Shown piece after piece: positions 1-13,200 of a stretch of DNA of 64,000 nt. The notes below the pieces were generated by a model that saw only the letters and a list, made by a program, of their open reading frames with translations, was not told the origin of the DNA and did no database searches. This stretch comes from Euwallacea fornicatus (lineage: Eukaryota > Arthropoda > Insecta > Coleoptera > Curculionidae), in contig NW_027096036.1 in assembly GCF_040115645.1 (NCBI RefSeq), positions 558,001 to 622,000 of the forward strand. Reading direction: 5' to 3'. Each line of letters starts with the position of its first letter. Positions within the stretch are counted from its first letter, which is position 1. The position numbers and the translations under genes were made by a program.

Positions 1-704
1 TCTTGTTGAACTTCCAAAAAAAATAGTACTTTATGTGCTCAAACACCCAACTTGTGTGACTTTTCAAACTTTGAAGCTCGATAACATCGGCAAATGAGGA
101 CCAAATTTGTTAAACAGAGTGTCAAATTAAACAGCTCGACGAGATCTTTAACATGACACAACACATCAGAATTGCATCTTGTTGAACTTCCAAGAAAAAT
201 AGTACTTTATGTGCTCAAACACAAAACTTATGTGACTTTTCAAATTTTGAAACTCGATAACTTCGGCAAATGAGGACCAAATTTGTTAAACAAAGTGTCA
301 AATTAGTCACCTCAACGAGATTTTGAAGATGTCACAACACATCAGAATTGCATCTTGTTGAACTTCCAAGAAAAATAGTACTTTATGTGCTCAAACACAC
401 AACTTGTGTGACTTTTCAAACTTTGAAGCTCGATAACTTCGGCAAATGAGTACCAAATTCCTTAAACAAAGTGTCAAATTAATCAGCTCGACGAGATTTT
501 AAAAATGTCACAACACATCAGAATTGCATCTTGTTGAACTTCCAAGAAAAATAGTACTTTATGTGCTCAAACACCCAACTTGTGTGACTTTTCAAACTTT
601 GAAGCTCGATAACTTCGGCAAATGTGGACCAAATTTGTTAAACAAAGTGTCAAATTAGTCAGCTCAACGAGATTTTGAAGATGTCACAACACATCAGAAT
701 TGCA
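1..704. repeat. Four-monomer block, copy 1
   Basis: Monomers at 1, 177, 353 and 529 show in order: ACCCAAC with AAACAG; ACAAAACTTATG with AGTCACCTC; GAGTACC with TTTTAAAAATG; ACCCAAC with AATGTGGACC. The first also has an A at monomer position 18, giving CCAAAAAAAAT, a rare variant otherwise seen only at the start of the second copy. Confidence 0.85.
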
Positions 705-904
705 TCTTGTTGAACTTCCAAGAAAAATAGTACTTTATGTGCTCAAACACACAACCTGTGTGACTTTTCAAATTTTGAAGCTCGATAACATCGGCAAATG
801 AGGACCAAATTTGTTAAACAGAGTGTCAAATTAATCAGCTCGACGAGATTTTGAAGATGTCACAACACATCAGAATTGCATCTTGTTGAACTTCCAAGAA
901 AAAT

Positions 905-910
905 AGTACT
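905..910. other. AGTACT hexamer (ScaI site), one per monomer
   Basis: This 6-bp palindrome is at monomer positions 25-30 and is present in almost every copy I read. One loss is in the monomer starting at 3,697, which reads AGTACATT. Its regular presence predicts a 176-bp ladder. No function is implied. Confidence 0.85.
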
Positions 911-923
911 TTATGTGCTCAAA

Positions 924-938
924 CACACAACTTGTGTG
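924..938. repeat. Dyad 1: CACACAA-C-TTGTGTG
   Basis: Perfect inverted repeat with 7-bp arms and a single central base, at monomer positions 44-58. It is intact in most monomers, including all ten 172-bp copies, where the deletion lies just beside it. It is broken at one position by the ACCC, ACAA and AACC variants, and strongly by the variant reading CGCAACTTTTTTG. In the 8-monomer HOR it is intact in six of eight units (A, C, D, F, G, H) and imperfect in B and E. Short dyads are known in centromeric satellites that lack CENP-B sites; a role here is inference. Confidence 0.8.
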
Positions 939-942
939 ACTT

Positions 943-955
943 TTCAAACTTTGAA
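943..955. repeat. Dyad 2: TTCAAA-N-TTTGAA
   Basis: Perfect inverted repeat with 6-bp arms at monomer positions 63-75. The central base is C, T or A in different monomer families, yet the arms stay complementary in all three. When the next base is A (the GAAACTCG families, which have T or A in the centre), the arms lengthen to 7 bp. Exceptions are few: the GAGGCTCG subfamily, a T in the left arm at 17,309, and the GATGCTCG monomer at 34,301. Confidence 0.85.
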
Positions 956-981
956 GCTCTATAACATCGGCAAATGAGCAC

Positions 982-989
982 CAAATTTG
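982..989. repeat. Dyad 3: CAAATTTG palindrome
   Basis: 8-bp perfect palindrome at monomer positions 102-109. It is lost in the GAGTACC families, which read CAAATTCCTTAAAC instead. Otherwise nearly invariant. Confidence 0.75.
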
Positions 990-1014
990 TTAAACAGAGT
1001 GTCAAATTAATCAG

Positions 1015-1023
1015 CTCGACGAG
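1015..1023. repeat. Dyad 4: CTCG-A-CGAG
   Basis: 9-bp inverted repeat at monomer positions 135-143, containing two of the monomer's four usual CpG sites. It is broken in two subfamilies by CpG-type transitions: CTCAACGAG in the AGTCACCTC families and CTCGATGAG in the C-like monomers near 27.4-28.6, 33.1, 48.4-48.7 and 63.0-63.3 kb. Confidence 0.75.
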
Positions 1024-1408
1024 ATTTTGAAGATGTCACAACACATCAGAATTGCATCTTGTTGAACTTCCAAGAAAAATAGTACTTTATGTGCTCAAAC
1101 ACACAACTTGTGTGACTTTTCAAACTTTGAAGCTCGATAACATCGGCAAATGAGCACCAAATTTGTTAAACAGAGTGTCTAATTAATCAGCTCGACGAGA
1201 TTTTGAAGATGTCACAACACATCAGAATTGTATCTTGTTGAACTTCCAAGAAAAATAGTACTTTATGTGCTCAAACACACAACTTGTGTGACTTTTCAAA
1301 CTTTGAAGCTCGATAACATCGGCAAATGATGACCAAATTTGTTAAACAAAGTGTCAAATTAATCAGCTCGACGAGATCTTTAACATGACCCAACACATCA
1401 TGATTGCA

Positions 1409-2640
1409 TCTTGTTGAACTTCCAAGAAAAATAGTACTTTATGTGCTCAAACACACAACTTGTGTGACTTTTCAAACTTTGAAGCTCGATAACATCGGCA
1501 AATGAGGACCAAATTTGTTAAACAGAGTGTCAAATTAATCAGCTCGACGAGATCTTTAACATGACCCAACACATCATGATTGCATCTTGTTGAACTTCCA
1601 AGAAAAATAGTACTTTAAGTGCTCAAACACACAACTTGTGTGACTTTTCAAACTTTGAAGCTCGATAACATCGGCAAATGAGCACCAAATTTGTTAAACA
1701 GAGTGTCTAATTAATCAGCTCGACGAGATTTTGAAGATATCACAACACATCAGAATTGCATCTTGTTGAACTTCCAAGAAAAATAGTACTTTATGTGCTC
1801 AAACACAAAACTTGTGTGACTTTTCAAATTTTGAAACTCGATAACTTCGGCAAATGAGGACCAAATTTGTTAAACAAAGTGTCAAATTAATCAGCTCGAC
1901 GAGATCTTTAACATGACACAACACATCAGAATTGCAACTTGTTGAACTTCCAAGAAAAATAGTACTTTACGTGCTCAAACACACAACTTGTGTGACTTTT
2001 CAAATTTTGAAGCTCGATAACTTCGGCAAATGAGGACCAAATTTGTTAAACAGAGTGTCAAATTAATCAGCTCGACGAGATCTTTAACATGACGCAACAC
2101 ATCAGAATTGCATCTTGTTGAACTTCCAAGAAAAATAGTACTTTAAGTGCACAAACACACAACTTGTGTGACTTTTCAAACTTTGAAGCTCGATAACTTC
2201 GGCAAATGTGGACCAAATTTGTTAAACAAAGTGTCAAATTAGTCACCTCAACGAGATTTTGAAGATGTCACAACACATCAGAATTGCATCTTGTTGAACT
2301 TCCAAGAAAAACAGTACTTTATGTGCTCAAACACACAACCTGTGTGACTTTTCAAATTTTGAAGCTCGATAACATCGGCAAATGAGGACCAAATTTGTTA
2401 AACAGAGTGTCAAATTAATCAGCTCGACGAGATTTTGAAGATGTCACAACACATCAGAATTGCATCTTGTTGAACTTCCAAGAAAAATAGTACTTTATGT
2501 GCTCAAACACACAACTTGTGTGACTTTTCAAACTTTGAAGCTCTATAACATCGGCAAATGAGCACCAAATTTGTTAAACAGAGTGTCAAATTAATCAGCT
2601 CGACGAGATTTTGAAGATGTCACAACACATCAGAATTGCA
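1409..2640. repeat. Seven-monomer block, copy 1
   Basis: Monomers at 1,409 to 2,465 show in order: CATCATGATTG tail; TTTAAGTGCTC with GATATC; ACAAAAC ending ATTGCAAC; TTACGTG with a GACGCA tail; TTTAAGTGCAC with AATGTGGACC; AACCTGTG; CTCTATAAC. The same order, including the unusual ATTGCAAC ending, returns at 9,505. Position 2,312 lies in a private variant, AACAGTACT instead of AATAGTACT. Confidence 0.8.
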
Positions 2641-3520
2641 TCTTGTTGAACTTCCAAGAAAAATAGTACTTTATGTGCTCAAACACGCAACTTTTTTGAC
2701 TTTTCAAAATTTGAAACTCGATAACTTCGGCAAATGAGGACCAAATTTGTTAAACAAAGTGTCAAATTAGTCACCTCAACGAGATTTTGAAGATGTCACA
2801 ACACATCAGAATTGCATCTTGTTGAACTTCCAAGAAAAATAGTACTTTATGTGCTCAAACACAAAACTTGTGTGAGTTTTCAAACTTTGAAGCTCGATAA
2901 CATCGGCAAATGAGGACCAAATTTGTTAAACAGAGTGTCAAATTAATCAGCTCGACGAGATCTTTAACATGACCCAACACATCATGATTGCATGTTGTTG
3001 AACTTCCAAGAAAAATAGTACTTTATGTGCTCAAACACACAACTTGTGTGACTTTTCAAACTTTGAGGCTCGATAACTTCGGCAAATGAGGACCAAATTT
3101 GTTAAACAAAGTGTCAAATTAATCAGCTCGACGAGATTTTGAAGATGTCACAACACATCAGAATTGCATCTTGTTGAACTTCCAAGAAAAATAGTACTTT
3201 ATGTGCTCAAACACAAAATTTGTGTGACTTTTCAAACTTTGAAGCTCGATAACATCGGCAAATGAGGACCAAATTTGTTAAACAGAGTGTCAAATTAATC
3301 AGCTCGACGAGATCTTTAACATGACACAACACATCAGAATTGCATCTTGTTGAACTTCCAAGAAAAATAGTACTTTATGTGCTCAAACACACAACCTGTG
3401 TGACTTTTCAAACTTTGAAGCTCGATAACATCGGCAAATGAGGACCAAATTTGTTAAACAGAGTGTCAAATTAAACAGCTCGACGAGATCTTTAACATGA
3501 CACAACACATCAGAATTGCA

Positions 3521-4048
3521 TCTTGTTGAACTTCCAAGAAAAATAGTACTTTATGTGCTCAAACACGCAACTTTTTTGACTTTTCAAAATTTGAAACTCG
3601 ATAACTTCGGCAAATGAGGACCAAATTTGTTAAACAAAGTGTCAAATTAATCAGCTCGACGAGATCTTTAACATGACACAACACATCAGAATTGCATCTT
3701 GTTGAACTTCCAAGAAAAATAGTACATTATGTGCTCAAACACGCAACTTTTTTGACTTTTCAAAATTTGAAACTCGATAACTTCGGCAAATGAGGACCAA
3801 ATTTGTTAAACAAAGTGTCAAATTAATCAGCTCGACGAGATCTTTAACATGACACAACACATCAGAATTGCATCTTGTTGAACTTCCAAGAAAAATAGTA
3901 CTTTATGTGCTCAAACACGCAACTTTTTTGACTTTTCAAAATTTGAAACTCGATAACTTCGGCAAATGAGGACCAAATTTGTTAAACAAAGTGTCCAATT
4001 AATCAGCTGGACGAGATCTTTAACATGACACAACACATCAGAATTGCA
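3521..4048. repeat. Three consecutive CGCAACTTTTTTG monomers
   Basis: Three adjacent copies (3,521, 3,697, 3,873) of the same variant, with a T6 run in place of the right arm of dyad 1 and an A-centred dyad 2. All have GATCTTTAACATGACACA tails, whereas elsewhere this variant is followed by AGTCACCTC. The second has AGTACATT and the third has GTGTCCAATT with CAGCTGGACG. This looks like local single-monomer amplification followed by private mutations. Confidence 0.8.
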
Positions 4049-4224
4049 TCTTGTTGAACTTCCAAGAAAAATAGTACTTTATGTGCTCAAACACCCAACT
4101 TGTGTGACTTTTCAAACTTTGAAGCTCGATAACTTCGGCAAATGTGGACCAAATTTGTTAAACAAAGTGTCAAATTAGTCACCTCAACGAGATTTTGAAG
4201 ATGTCACAACACATCAGAATTGTA

Positions 4225-4928
4225 TCTTGTTGAACTTCCAAAAAAAATAGTACTTTATGTGCTCAAACACCCAACTTGTGTGACTTTTCAAACTTTGAAG
4301 CTCGATAACATCGGCAAATGAGGACCAAATTTGTTAAACAGAGTGTCAAATTAAACAGCTCGACGAGATCTTTAACATGACACAACACATCAGAATTGCA
4401 TCTTGTTGAACTTCCAAGAAAAATAGTACTTTATGTGCTCAAACACAAAACTTATGTGACTTTTCAAATTTTGAAACTCGATAACTTCGGCAAATGAGGA
4501 CCAAATTTGTTAAACAAAGTGTCAAATTAGTCACCTCAACGAGATTTTGAAGATGTCACAACACATCAGAATTGCATCTTGTTGAACTTCCAAGAAAAAT
4601 AGTACTTTATGTGCTCAAACACACAACTTGTGTGACTTTTCAAACTTTGAAGCTCGATAACTTCGGCAAATGAGTACCAAATTCCTTAAACAAAGTGTCA
4701 AATTAATCAGCTCGACGAGATTTTAAAAATGTCACAACACATCAGAATTGAATCTTGTTGAACTTCCAAGAAAAATAGTACTTTATGTGCTCAAACACCC
4801 AACTTGTGTGACTTTTCAAACTTTGAAGCTCGATAACTTCGGCAAATGTGGACCAAATTTGTTAAACAAAGTGTCAAATTAGTCAGCTCGACGAGATTTT
4901 GAAGATGTCACAACACATCAGAATTGCA
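4225..4928. repeat. Four-monomer block, copy 2
   Basis: Same order of variants as 1-704, offset by 24 monomers (4,224 bp), including the rare A-run at monomer position 18. Small differences: the third copy ends ATTGAATC, and the fourth has AGTCAGCTCGAC instead of AGTCAGCTCAAC. The next monomer (4,929) matches the sixth monomer of the window rather than the fifth, so one monomer is missing relative to copy 1. Confidence 0.85.
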
Positions 4929-5280
4929 TCTTGTTGAACTTCCAAGAAAAATAGTACTTTATGTGCTCAAACACACAACTTGTGTGACTTTTCAAACTTT
5001 GAAGCTCTATAACATCGGCAAATGAGCACCAAATTTGTTAAACAGAGTGTCAAATTAATCAGCTCGACGAGATTTTGAAGATGTCACAACACATCAGAAT
5101 TGCATCTTGTTGAACTTCCAAGAAAAATAGTACTTTATGTGCTCAAACACACAACCTGTGTGACTTTTCAAATTTTGAAGCTCGATAACATCGGCAAATG
5201 AGTACCAAATTCCTTAAACAAAGTGTCAAATTAATCAGCTCGACGAGATTTTGAAGATGTCACAACACATCAGAATTGTA

Positions 5281-5808
5281 TCTTGTTGAACTTCCAAGAA
5301 AAATAGTACTTTATGTGCTCAAACACACAACTTGTGTGACTTTTCAAACTTTGAAGCTCGATAACATCGGCAAATGATGACCAAATTTGTTAAACAAAGT
5401 GTCAAATTAATCAGCTCGACGAGATCTTTAACATGACCCAACACATCATGATTGCATCTTGTTGAACTTCCAAGAAAAATAGTACTTTATGTGCTCAAAC
5501 ACACAACTTGTGTGACTTTTCAAACTTTGAAGCTCGATAACATCGGCAAATGAGGACCAAATTTGTTAAACAGAGTGTCAAATTAATCAGCTCGACGAGA
5601 TTTTGAAGATGTCACAACACATCAGAATTGTATCTTGTTGAACTTCCAAGAAAAATAGTACTTTATGTGCTCAAACACACAACTTGTGTGACTTTTCAAA
5701 CTTTGAAGCTCGATAACATCGGCAAATGATGACCAAATTTGTTAAACAAAGTGTCAAATTAATCAGCTCGACGAGATCTTTAACATGACCCAACACATCA
5801 TGATTGCA
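5281..5808. repeat. Local two-monomer duplication
   Basis: Monomers at 5,281 and 5,633 are the same GATGACC / CATCATGATTG type, 352 bp apart, each preceded by a monomer ending in GTA. The intervening monomer (5,457) joins an H-like front to a TTTTGAAGATG tail. Confidence 0.7.
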
Positions 5809-6336
5809 TCTTGTTGAACTTCCAAGAAAAATAGTACTTTATGTGCTCAAACACACAACTTGTGTGACTTTTCAAACTTTGAAGCTCTATAACATCGGCA
5901 AATGAGCACCAAATTTGTTAAACAGAGTGTCAAATTAATCAGCTCGACGAGATTTTGAAGATGTCACAACACATCAGAATTGCATCTTGTTGAACTTCCA
6001 AGAAAAATAGTACTTTATGTGCTCAAACACACAACCTGTGTGACTTTTCAAACTTTGAAGCTCGATAACATCGGCAAATGAGGACCAAATTTGTTAAACA
6101 GAGTGTCAAATTAATCAGCTCGACGAGATCTTTAACATGACCCAACACATCATGATTGCATCTTGTTGAACTTCCAAGAAAAATAGTACTTTATGTGCTC
6201 AAACACACAACTTGTGTGACTTTTCAAACTTTGAAGCTCGATAACTTCGGCAAATGAGGACCAAATTTGTTAAACAAAGTGTCAAATTAATCTGCTCGAC
6301 GAGATTTTGAAGATATCACAACACATCAGAATTGCA

Positions 6337-9300
6337 TCTTGTTGAACTTACAAGAAAAATAGTACTTTACGTGCTCAAACACACAACTTGTGTGACTTTT
6401 CAAATTTTGAAGCTCGATAACTTCGGCAAATGAGGACCAAATTTGTTAAACAGAGTGTCAAATTAATCAGCTCGACGAGATCTTTAACATGACGCAACAC
6501 ATCAGAATTGCATCTTGTTGAACTTCCAAGAAAAATAGTACTTTAAGTGCACAAACACACAACTTGTGTGACTTTTCAAACTTTGAAGCTCGATAACTTC
6601 GGCAAATGTGGACCAAATTTGTTAAACAAAGTGTCAAATTAGTCACCTCAACGAGATTTTGAAGATGTCACAACACATCAGAATTGCATCTTGTTGAACT
6701 TCCAAGAAAAATAGTACTTTATGTGCTCAAACACACAACCTGTGTGACTTTTCAAATTTTGAAGCTCGATAACATCGGCAAATGAGGACCAAATTTGTTA
6801 AACAGAGTGTCAAATTAATCAGCTCGACGAGATTTTGAAGATGTCACAACACATCAGAATTGCATCTTGTTGAACTTCCAAGAAAAATAGTACTTTATGT
6901 GCTCAAACACACAACTTGTGTGACTTTTCAAACTTTGAAGCTCTATAACATCGGCAAATGAGCACCAAATTTGTTAAACAGAGTGTCAAATTAATCAGCT
7001 CGACGAGATTTTGAAGATGTCACAACACATCAGAATTGCATCTTGTTGAACTTCCAAGAAAAATAGTACTTTATGTGCTCAAACACACAACCTGTGTGAC
7101 TTTTCAAACTTTGAAGCTCGATAACATCGGCAAATGAGTACCAAATTCCTTAAACAAAGTGTCAAATTAATCAGCTCGACGAGATTTTGAAGATGTCACA
7201 ACACATCAGAATTGCATCTTGTTGAACTTCCAAGAAAAATAGTACTTTATGTGCTCAAACACACAACTTGTGTGACTTTTCAAACTTTGAAGCTCTATAA
7301 CATCGGCAAATGAGCACCAAATTTGTTAAACAGAGTGTCTAATTAATCAGCTCAACGAGATTTTGAAGATGTCACAACACATCAGAATTGCATCTTGTTG
7401 AACTTCCAAGAAAAATAGTACTTTATGTGCTCAAACACACAACCTGTGTGACTTTTCAAACTTTGAAGCTCGATAACATCGGCAAATGAGGACCAAATTT
7501 GTTAAACAGAGTGTCAAATTAATCAGCTCGACGAGATTTTGAAGATATCACAACACATCAGAATTGCATCTTGTTGAACTTCCAAGAAAAATAGTACTTT
7601 ATGTGCTCAAACACAAAACTTGTGTGACTTTTCAAATTTTGAAACTCGATAACTTCGGCAAATGAGCACCAAATTTGTTAAACAGAGTGTCTAATTAATC
7701 AGCTCGACGAGATTTTGAAGATATCACAACACATCAGAATTGCATCTTGTTGAACTTCCAAGAAAAATAGTACTTTATGTGCTCAAACACAAAACTTGTG
7801 TGACTTTTCAAATTTTGAAACTCGATAACTTCGGCAAATGAGGACCAAATTTGTTAAAAAAAGTGTCAAATTAATCAGCTCGACGAGATTTTGAAGATGT
7901 CACAACACATCAGAATTGCATCTTGTTGAACTTCCAAGAAAAATAGTACTTTATGTGCTCAAACACGCAACTTTTTTGACTTTTCAAAATTTGAAACTCG
8001 ATAACTTCGGCAAATGAGGACCAAATTTGTTAAACAAAGTGTCAAATTAGTCACCTCAACGAGATTTTGAAGATGTCACAACACATCAGAATTGCATCTT
8101 GTTGAACTTCCAAGAAAAATAGTACTTTATGTGCTCAAACACAAAACTTGTGTGAGTTTTCAAACTTTGAAGCTCGATAACATCGGCAAATGAGGACCAA
8201 ATTTGTTAAACAGAGTGTCAAATTAATCAGCTCGACGAGATCTTTAACATGACCCAACACATCATGATTGCATGTTGTTGAACTTCCAAGAAAAATAGTA
8301 CTTTATGTGCTCAAACACACAACTTGTGTGACTTTTCAAACTTTGAGGCTCGATAACTTCGGCAAATGAGGACCAAATTTGTTAAACAAAGTGTCAAATT
8401 AATCAGCTCGACGAGATTTTGAAGATGTCACAACACATCAGAATTGCATCTTGTTGAACTTCCAAGAAAAATAGTACTTTATGTGCTCAAACACACAACT
8501 TGTGTGACTTTTCAAACTTTGAAGCTCGATAACATCGGCAAATGAGGACCAAATTTGTTAAACAGAGTGTCAAATTAATCAGCTCGACGAGATCTTTAAC
8601 ATGACCCAACACATCATGATTGCATCTTGTTGAACTTCCAAGAAAAATAGTACTTTATGTGCTCAAACACACAACTTGTGTGACTTTTCAAACTTTGAAG
8701 CTCGATAACATCGGCAAATGAGCACCAAATTTGTTAAACAGAGTGTCTAATTAATCAGCTCGACGAGATTTTGAAGATATCACAACACATCAGAATTGCA
8801 TCTTGTTGAACTTCCAAGAAAAATAGTACTTTATGTGCTCAAACACAAAACTTGTGTGACTTTTCAAATTTTGAAACTCGATAACTTCGGCAAATGAGCA
8901 CCAAATTTGTTAAACAGAGTGTCTAATTAATCAGCTCGACGAGATTTTGAAGATATCACAACACATCAGAATTGCATCTTGTTGAACTTCCAAGAAAAAT
9001 AGTACTTTATGTGCTCAAACACAAAACTTGTGTGACTTTTCAAATTTTGAAACTCGATAACTTCGGCAAATGAGGACCAAATTTGTTAAAAAAAGTGTCA
9101 AATTAATCAGCTCGACGAGATTTTGAAGATGTCACAACACATCAGAATTGCATCTTGTTGAACTTCCAAGAAAAATAGTACTTTATGTGCTCAAACACGC
9201 AACTTTTTTGACTTTTCAAAATTTGAAACTCGATAACTTCGGCAAATGAGGACCAAATTTGTTAAACAAAGTGTCAAATTAGTCACCTCAACGAGATTTT

Positions 9301-9504
9301 GAAGATGTCACAACACATCAGAATTGCATCTTGTTGAACTTCCAAGAAAAATAGTACTTTATGTGCTCAAACACAAAACTTGTGTGAGTTTTCAAACTTT
9401 GAAGCTCGATAACATCGGCAAATGAGGACCAAATTTGTTAAACAGAGTGTCAAATTAATCAGCTCGACGAGATCTTTAACATGACCCAACACATCATGAT
9501 TGCA
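6337..9504. repeat. 18-monomer block, copy 1
   Basis: Eighteen monomers that recur in order at 10,033-13,200 (offset 3,696 bp, 21 monomers). Inside it, the pattern 7,569-8,272 (B2-like, A7-run monomer, CGCAACTTTTTTG, TTGTGTGAG) is itself repeated at 8,801-9,504, a 1,232-bp (7-monomer) offset. A private change at the start reads GAACTTACAAG instead of GAACTTCCAAG. Confidence 0.8.
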
Positions 9505-10736
9505 TCTTGTTGAACTTCCAAGAAAAATAGTACTTTATGTGCTCAAACACACAACTTGTGTGACTTTTCAAACTTTGAAGCTCGATAACATCGGCAAATG
9601 AGGACCAAATTTGTTAAACAGAGTGTCAAATTAATCAGCTCGACGAGATCTTTAACATGACCCAACACATCATGATTGCATCTTGTTGAACTTCCAAGAA
9701 AAATAGTACTTTAAGTGCTCAAACACACAACTTGTGTGACTTTTCAAACTTTGAAGCTCGATAACATCGGCAAATGAGCACCAAATTTGTTAAACAGAGT
9801 GTCTAATTAATCAGCTCGACGAGATTTTGAAGATATCACAACACATCAGAATTGCATCTTGTTGAACTTCCAAGAAAAATAGTACTTTATGTGCTCAAAC
9901 ACAAAACTTGTGTGACTTTTCAAATTTTGAAACTCGATAACTTCGGCAAATGAGGACCAAATTTGTTAAACAAAGTGTCAAATTAATCAGCTCGACGAGA
10001 TCTTTAACATGACACAACACATCAGAATTGCAACTTGTTGAACTTCCAAGAAAAATAGTACTTTACGTGCTCAAACACACAACTTGTGTGACTTTTCAAA
10101 TTTTGAAGCTCGATAACTTCGGCAAATGAGGACCAAATTTGTTAAACAGAGTGTCAAATTAATCAGCTCGACGAGATCTTTAACATGACGCAACACATCA
10201 GAATTGCATCTTGTTGAACTTCCAAGAAAAATAGTACTTTAAGTGCACAAACACACAACTTGTGTGACTTTTCAAACTTTGAAGCTCGATAACTTCGGCA
10301 AATGTGGACCAAATTTGTTAAACAAAGTGTCAAATTAGTCACCTCAACGAGATTTTGAAGATGTCACAACACATCAGAATTGCATCTTGTTGAACTTCCA
10401 AGAAAAATAGTACTTTATGTGCTCAAACACACAACCTGTGTGACTTTTCAAATTTTGAAGCTCGATAACATCGGCAAATGAGGACCAAATTTGTTAAACA
10501 GAGTGTCAAATTAATCAGCTCGACGAGATTTTGAAGATGTCACAACACATCAGAATTGCATCTTGTTGAACTTCCAAGAAAAATAGTACTTTATGTGCTC
10601 AAACACACAACTTGTGTGACTTTTCAAACTTTGAAGCTCTATAACATCGGCAAATGAGCACCAAATTTGTTAAACAGAGTGTCAAATTAATCAGCTCGAC
10701 GAGATTTTGAAGATGTCACAACACATCAGAATTGCA
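9505..10736. repeat. Seven-monomer block, copy 2
   Basis: Repeats the order seen at 1,409-2,640 at an offset of 46 monomers (8,096 bp). Its last four monomers also match 6,337-7,040, so three copies of that four-monomer part exist. Confidence 0.8.
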
Positions 10737-13200
10737 TCTTGTTGAACTTCCAAGAAAAATAGTACTTTATGTGCTCAAACACACAACCTGTGTGACTTTT
10801 CAAACTTTGAAGCTCGATAACATCGGCAAATGAGTACCAAATTCCTTAAACAAAGTGTCAAATTAATCAGCTCGACGAGATTTTAAAAATGTCACAACAC
10901 ATCAGAATTGCATCTTGTTGAACTTCCAAGAAAAATAGTACTTTATGTGCTCAAACACACAACTTGTGTGACTTTTCAAACTTTGAAGCTCTATAACATC
11001 GGCAAATGAGCACCAAATTTGTTAAACAGAGTGTCTAATTAATCAGCTCAACGAGATTTTGAAGATGTCACAACACATCAGAATTGCATCTTGTTGAACT
11101 TCCAAGAAAAATAGTACTTTATGTGCTCAAACACACAACCTGTGTGACTTTTCAAACTTTGAAGCTCGATAACATCGGCAAATGAGGACCAAATTTGTTA
11201 AACAGAGTGTCAAATTAATCAGCTCGACGAGATTTTGAAGATATCACAACACATCAGAATTGCATCTTGTTGAACTTCCAAGAAAAATAGTACTTTATGT
11301 GCTCAAACACAAAACTTGTGTGACTTTTCAAATTTTGAAACTCGATAACTTCGGCAAATGAGCACCAAATTTGTTAAACAGAGTGTCTAATTAATCAGCT
11401 CGACGAGATTTTGAAGATATCACAACACATCAGAATTGCATCTTGTTGAACTTCCAAGAAAAATAGTACTTTATGTGCTCAAACACAAAACTTGTGTGAC
11501 TTTTCAAATTTTGAAACTCGATAACTTCGGCAAATGAGGACCAAATTTGTTAAAAAAAGTGTCAAATTAATCAGCTCGACGAGATTTTGAAGATGTCACA
11601 ACACATCAGAATTGCATCTTGTTGAACTTCCAAGAAAAATAGTACTTTATGTGCTCAAACACGCAACTTTTTTGACTTTTCAAAATTTGAAACTCGATAA
11701 CTTCGGCAAATGAGGACCAAATTTGTTAAACAAAATGTCAAATTAGTCACCTCAACGAGATTTTGAAGATGTCACAACACATCAGAATTGCATCTTGTTG
11801 AACTTCCAAGAAAAATAGTACTTTATGTGCTCAAACACAAAACTTGTGTGAGTTTTCAAACTTTGAAGCTCGATAACATCGGCAAATGAGGACCAAATTT
11901 GTTAAACAGAGTGTCAAATTAATCAGCTCGACGAGATCTTTAACATGACCCAACACATCATGATTGCATGTTGTTGAACTTCCAAGAAAAATAGTACTTT
12001 ATGTGCTCAAACACACAACTTGTGTGACTTTTCAAACTTTGAGGCTCGATAACTTCGGCAAATGAGGACCAAATTTGTTAAACAAAGTGTCAAATTAATC
12101 AGCTCGACGAGATTTTGAAGATGTCACAACACATCAGAATTGCATCTTGTTGAACTTCCAAGAAAAATAGTACTTTATGTGCTCAAACACACAACTTGTG
12201 TGACTTTTCAAACTTTGAAGCTCGATAACATCGGCAAATGAGGACCAAATTTGTTAAAGAGAGTGTCAAATTAATCAGCTCGACGAGATCTTTAACATGA
12301 CCCAACACATCATGATTGCATCTTGTTGAACTTCCAAGAAAAATAGTACTTTATGTGCTCAAACACACAACTTGTGTGACTTTTCAAACTTTGAAGCTCG
12401 ATAACATCGGCAAATGAGCACCAAATTTGTTAAACAGAGTGTCTAATTAATCAGCTCGACGAGATTTTGAAGATATCACAACACATCAGAATTGCATCTT
12501 GTTGAACTTCCAAGAAAAATAGTACTTTATGTGCTCAAACACAAAACTTGTGTGACTTTTCAAATTTTGAAACTCGAAAACTTCGGCAAATGAGCACCAA
12601 ATTTGTTAAACAGAGTGTCTAATTAATCAGCTCGACGAGATTTTGAAGATATCACAACACATCAGAATTGCATCTTGTTGAACTTCCAAGAAAAATAGTA
12701 CTTTATGTGCTCAAACACAAAACTTGTGTGACTTTTCAAATTTTGAAACTCGATAACTTCGGCAAATGAGGACCAAATTTGTTAAAAAAAGTGTCAAATT
12801 AATCAGCTCGACGAGATTTTGAAGATGTCACAACACATCAGAATTGCATCTTGTTGAACTTCCAAGAAAAATAGTACTTTATGTGCTCAAACACGCAACT
12901 TTTTTGACTTTTCAAAATTTGAAACTCGATAACTTCGGCAAATGAGGACCAAATTTGTTAAACAAAGTGTCAAATTAGTCACCTCAACGAGATTTTGAAG
13001 ATGTCACAACACATCAGAATTGCATCTTGTTGAACTTCCAAGAAAAATAGTACTTTATGTGCTCAAACACAAAACTTGTGTGAGTTTTCAAACTTTGAAG
13101 CTCGATAACATCGGCAAATGAGGACCAAATTTGTTAAACAGAGTGTCAAATTAATCAGCTCGACGAGATCTTTAACATGACCCAACACATCATGATTGCA
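10033..13200. repeat. 18-monomer block, copy 2
   Basis: Same monomer order as 6,337-9,504. Noted differences: TTTTAAAAATG rather than TTTTGAAGATG in the monomer at 10,737, CAAAATGTC in 11,617, TAAAGAGAGTG in 12,145, CTCGAAAAC in 12,497, and the ending GCATGTTG at 13,200. The internal 7-monomer repeat is also preserved. Confidence 0.8.

Larger units (their letters stand above)
881..1056. repeat. Representative 176-bp monomer
   Basis: Used here as a reference for landmarks. In monomer coordinates: hexamer AGTACT at 25-30; dyad 1 at 44-58; dyad 2 at 63-75; the variable block GA(G/T)(G/C/T)ACC around 96-102; CAAATTTG at 102-109; the TCAAATT or TCTAATT choice around 122-128; CTCGACGAG at 135-143; and a tail of two main forms at 144-157, GATCTTTAACATGAC or GATTTTGAAGAT(G/A)TCA. 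The 5-bp arms TCTTG (1-5) and CAAGA (15-19) form another weak inverted repeat. This copy differs from most in having CTCTATAAC instead of CTCGATAAC, a G-to-T change that defines a small subfamily (also at 2,465, 4,929, 5,809, 6,865, 7,217, 10,561 and 10,913). Confidence 0.9.
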
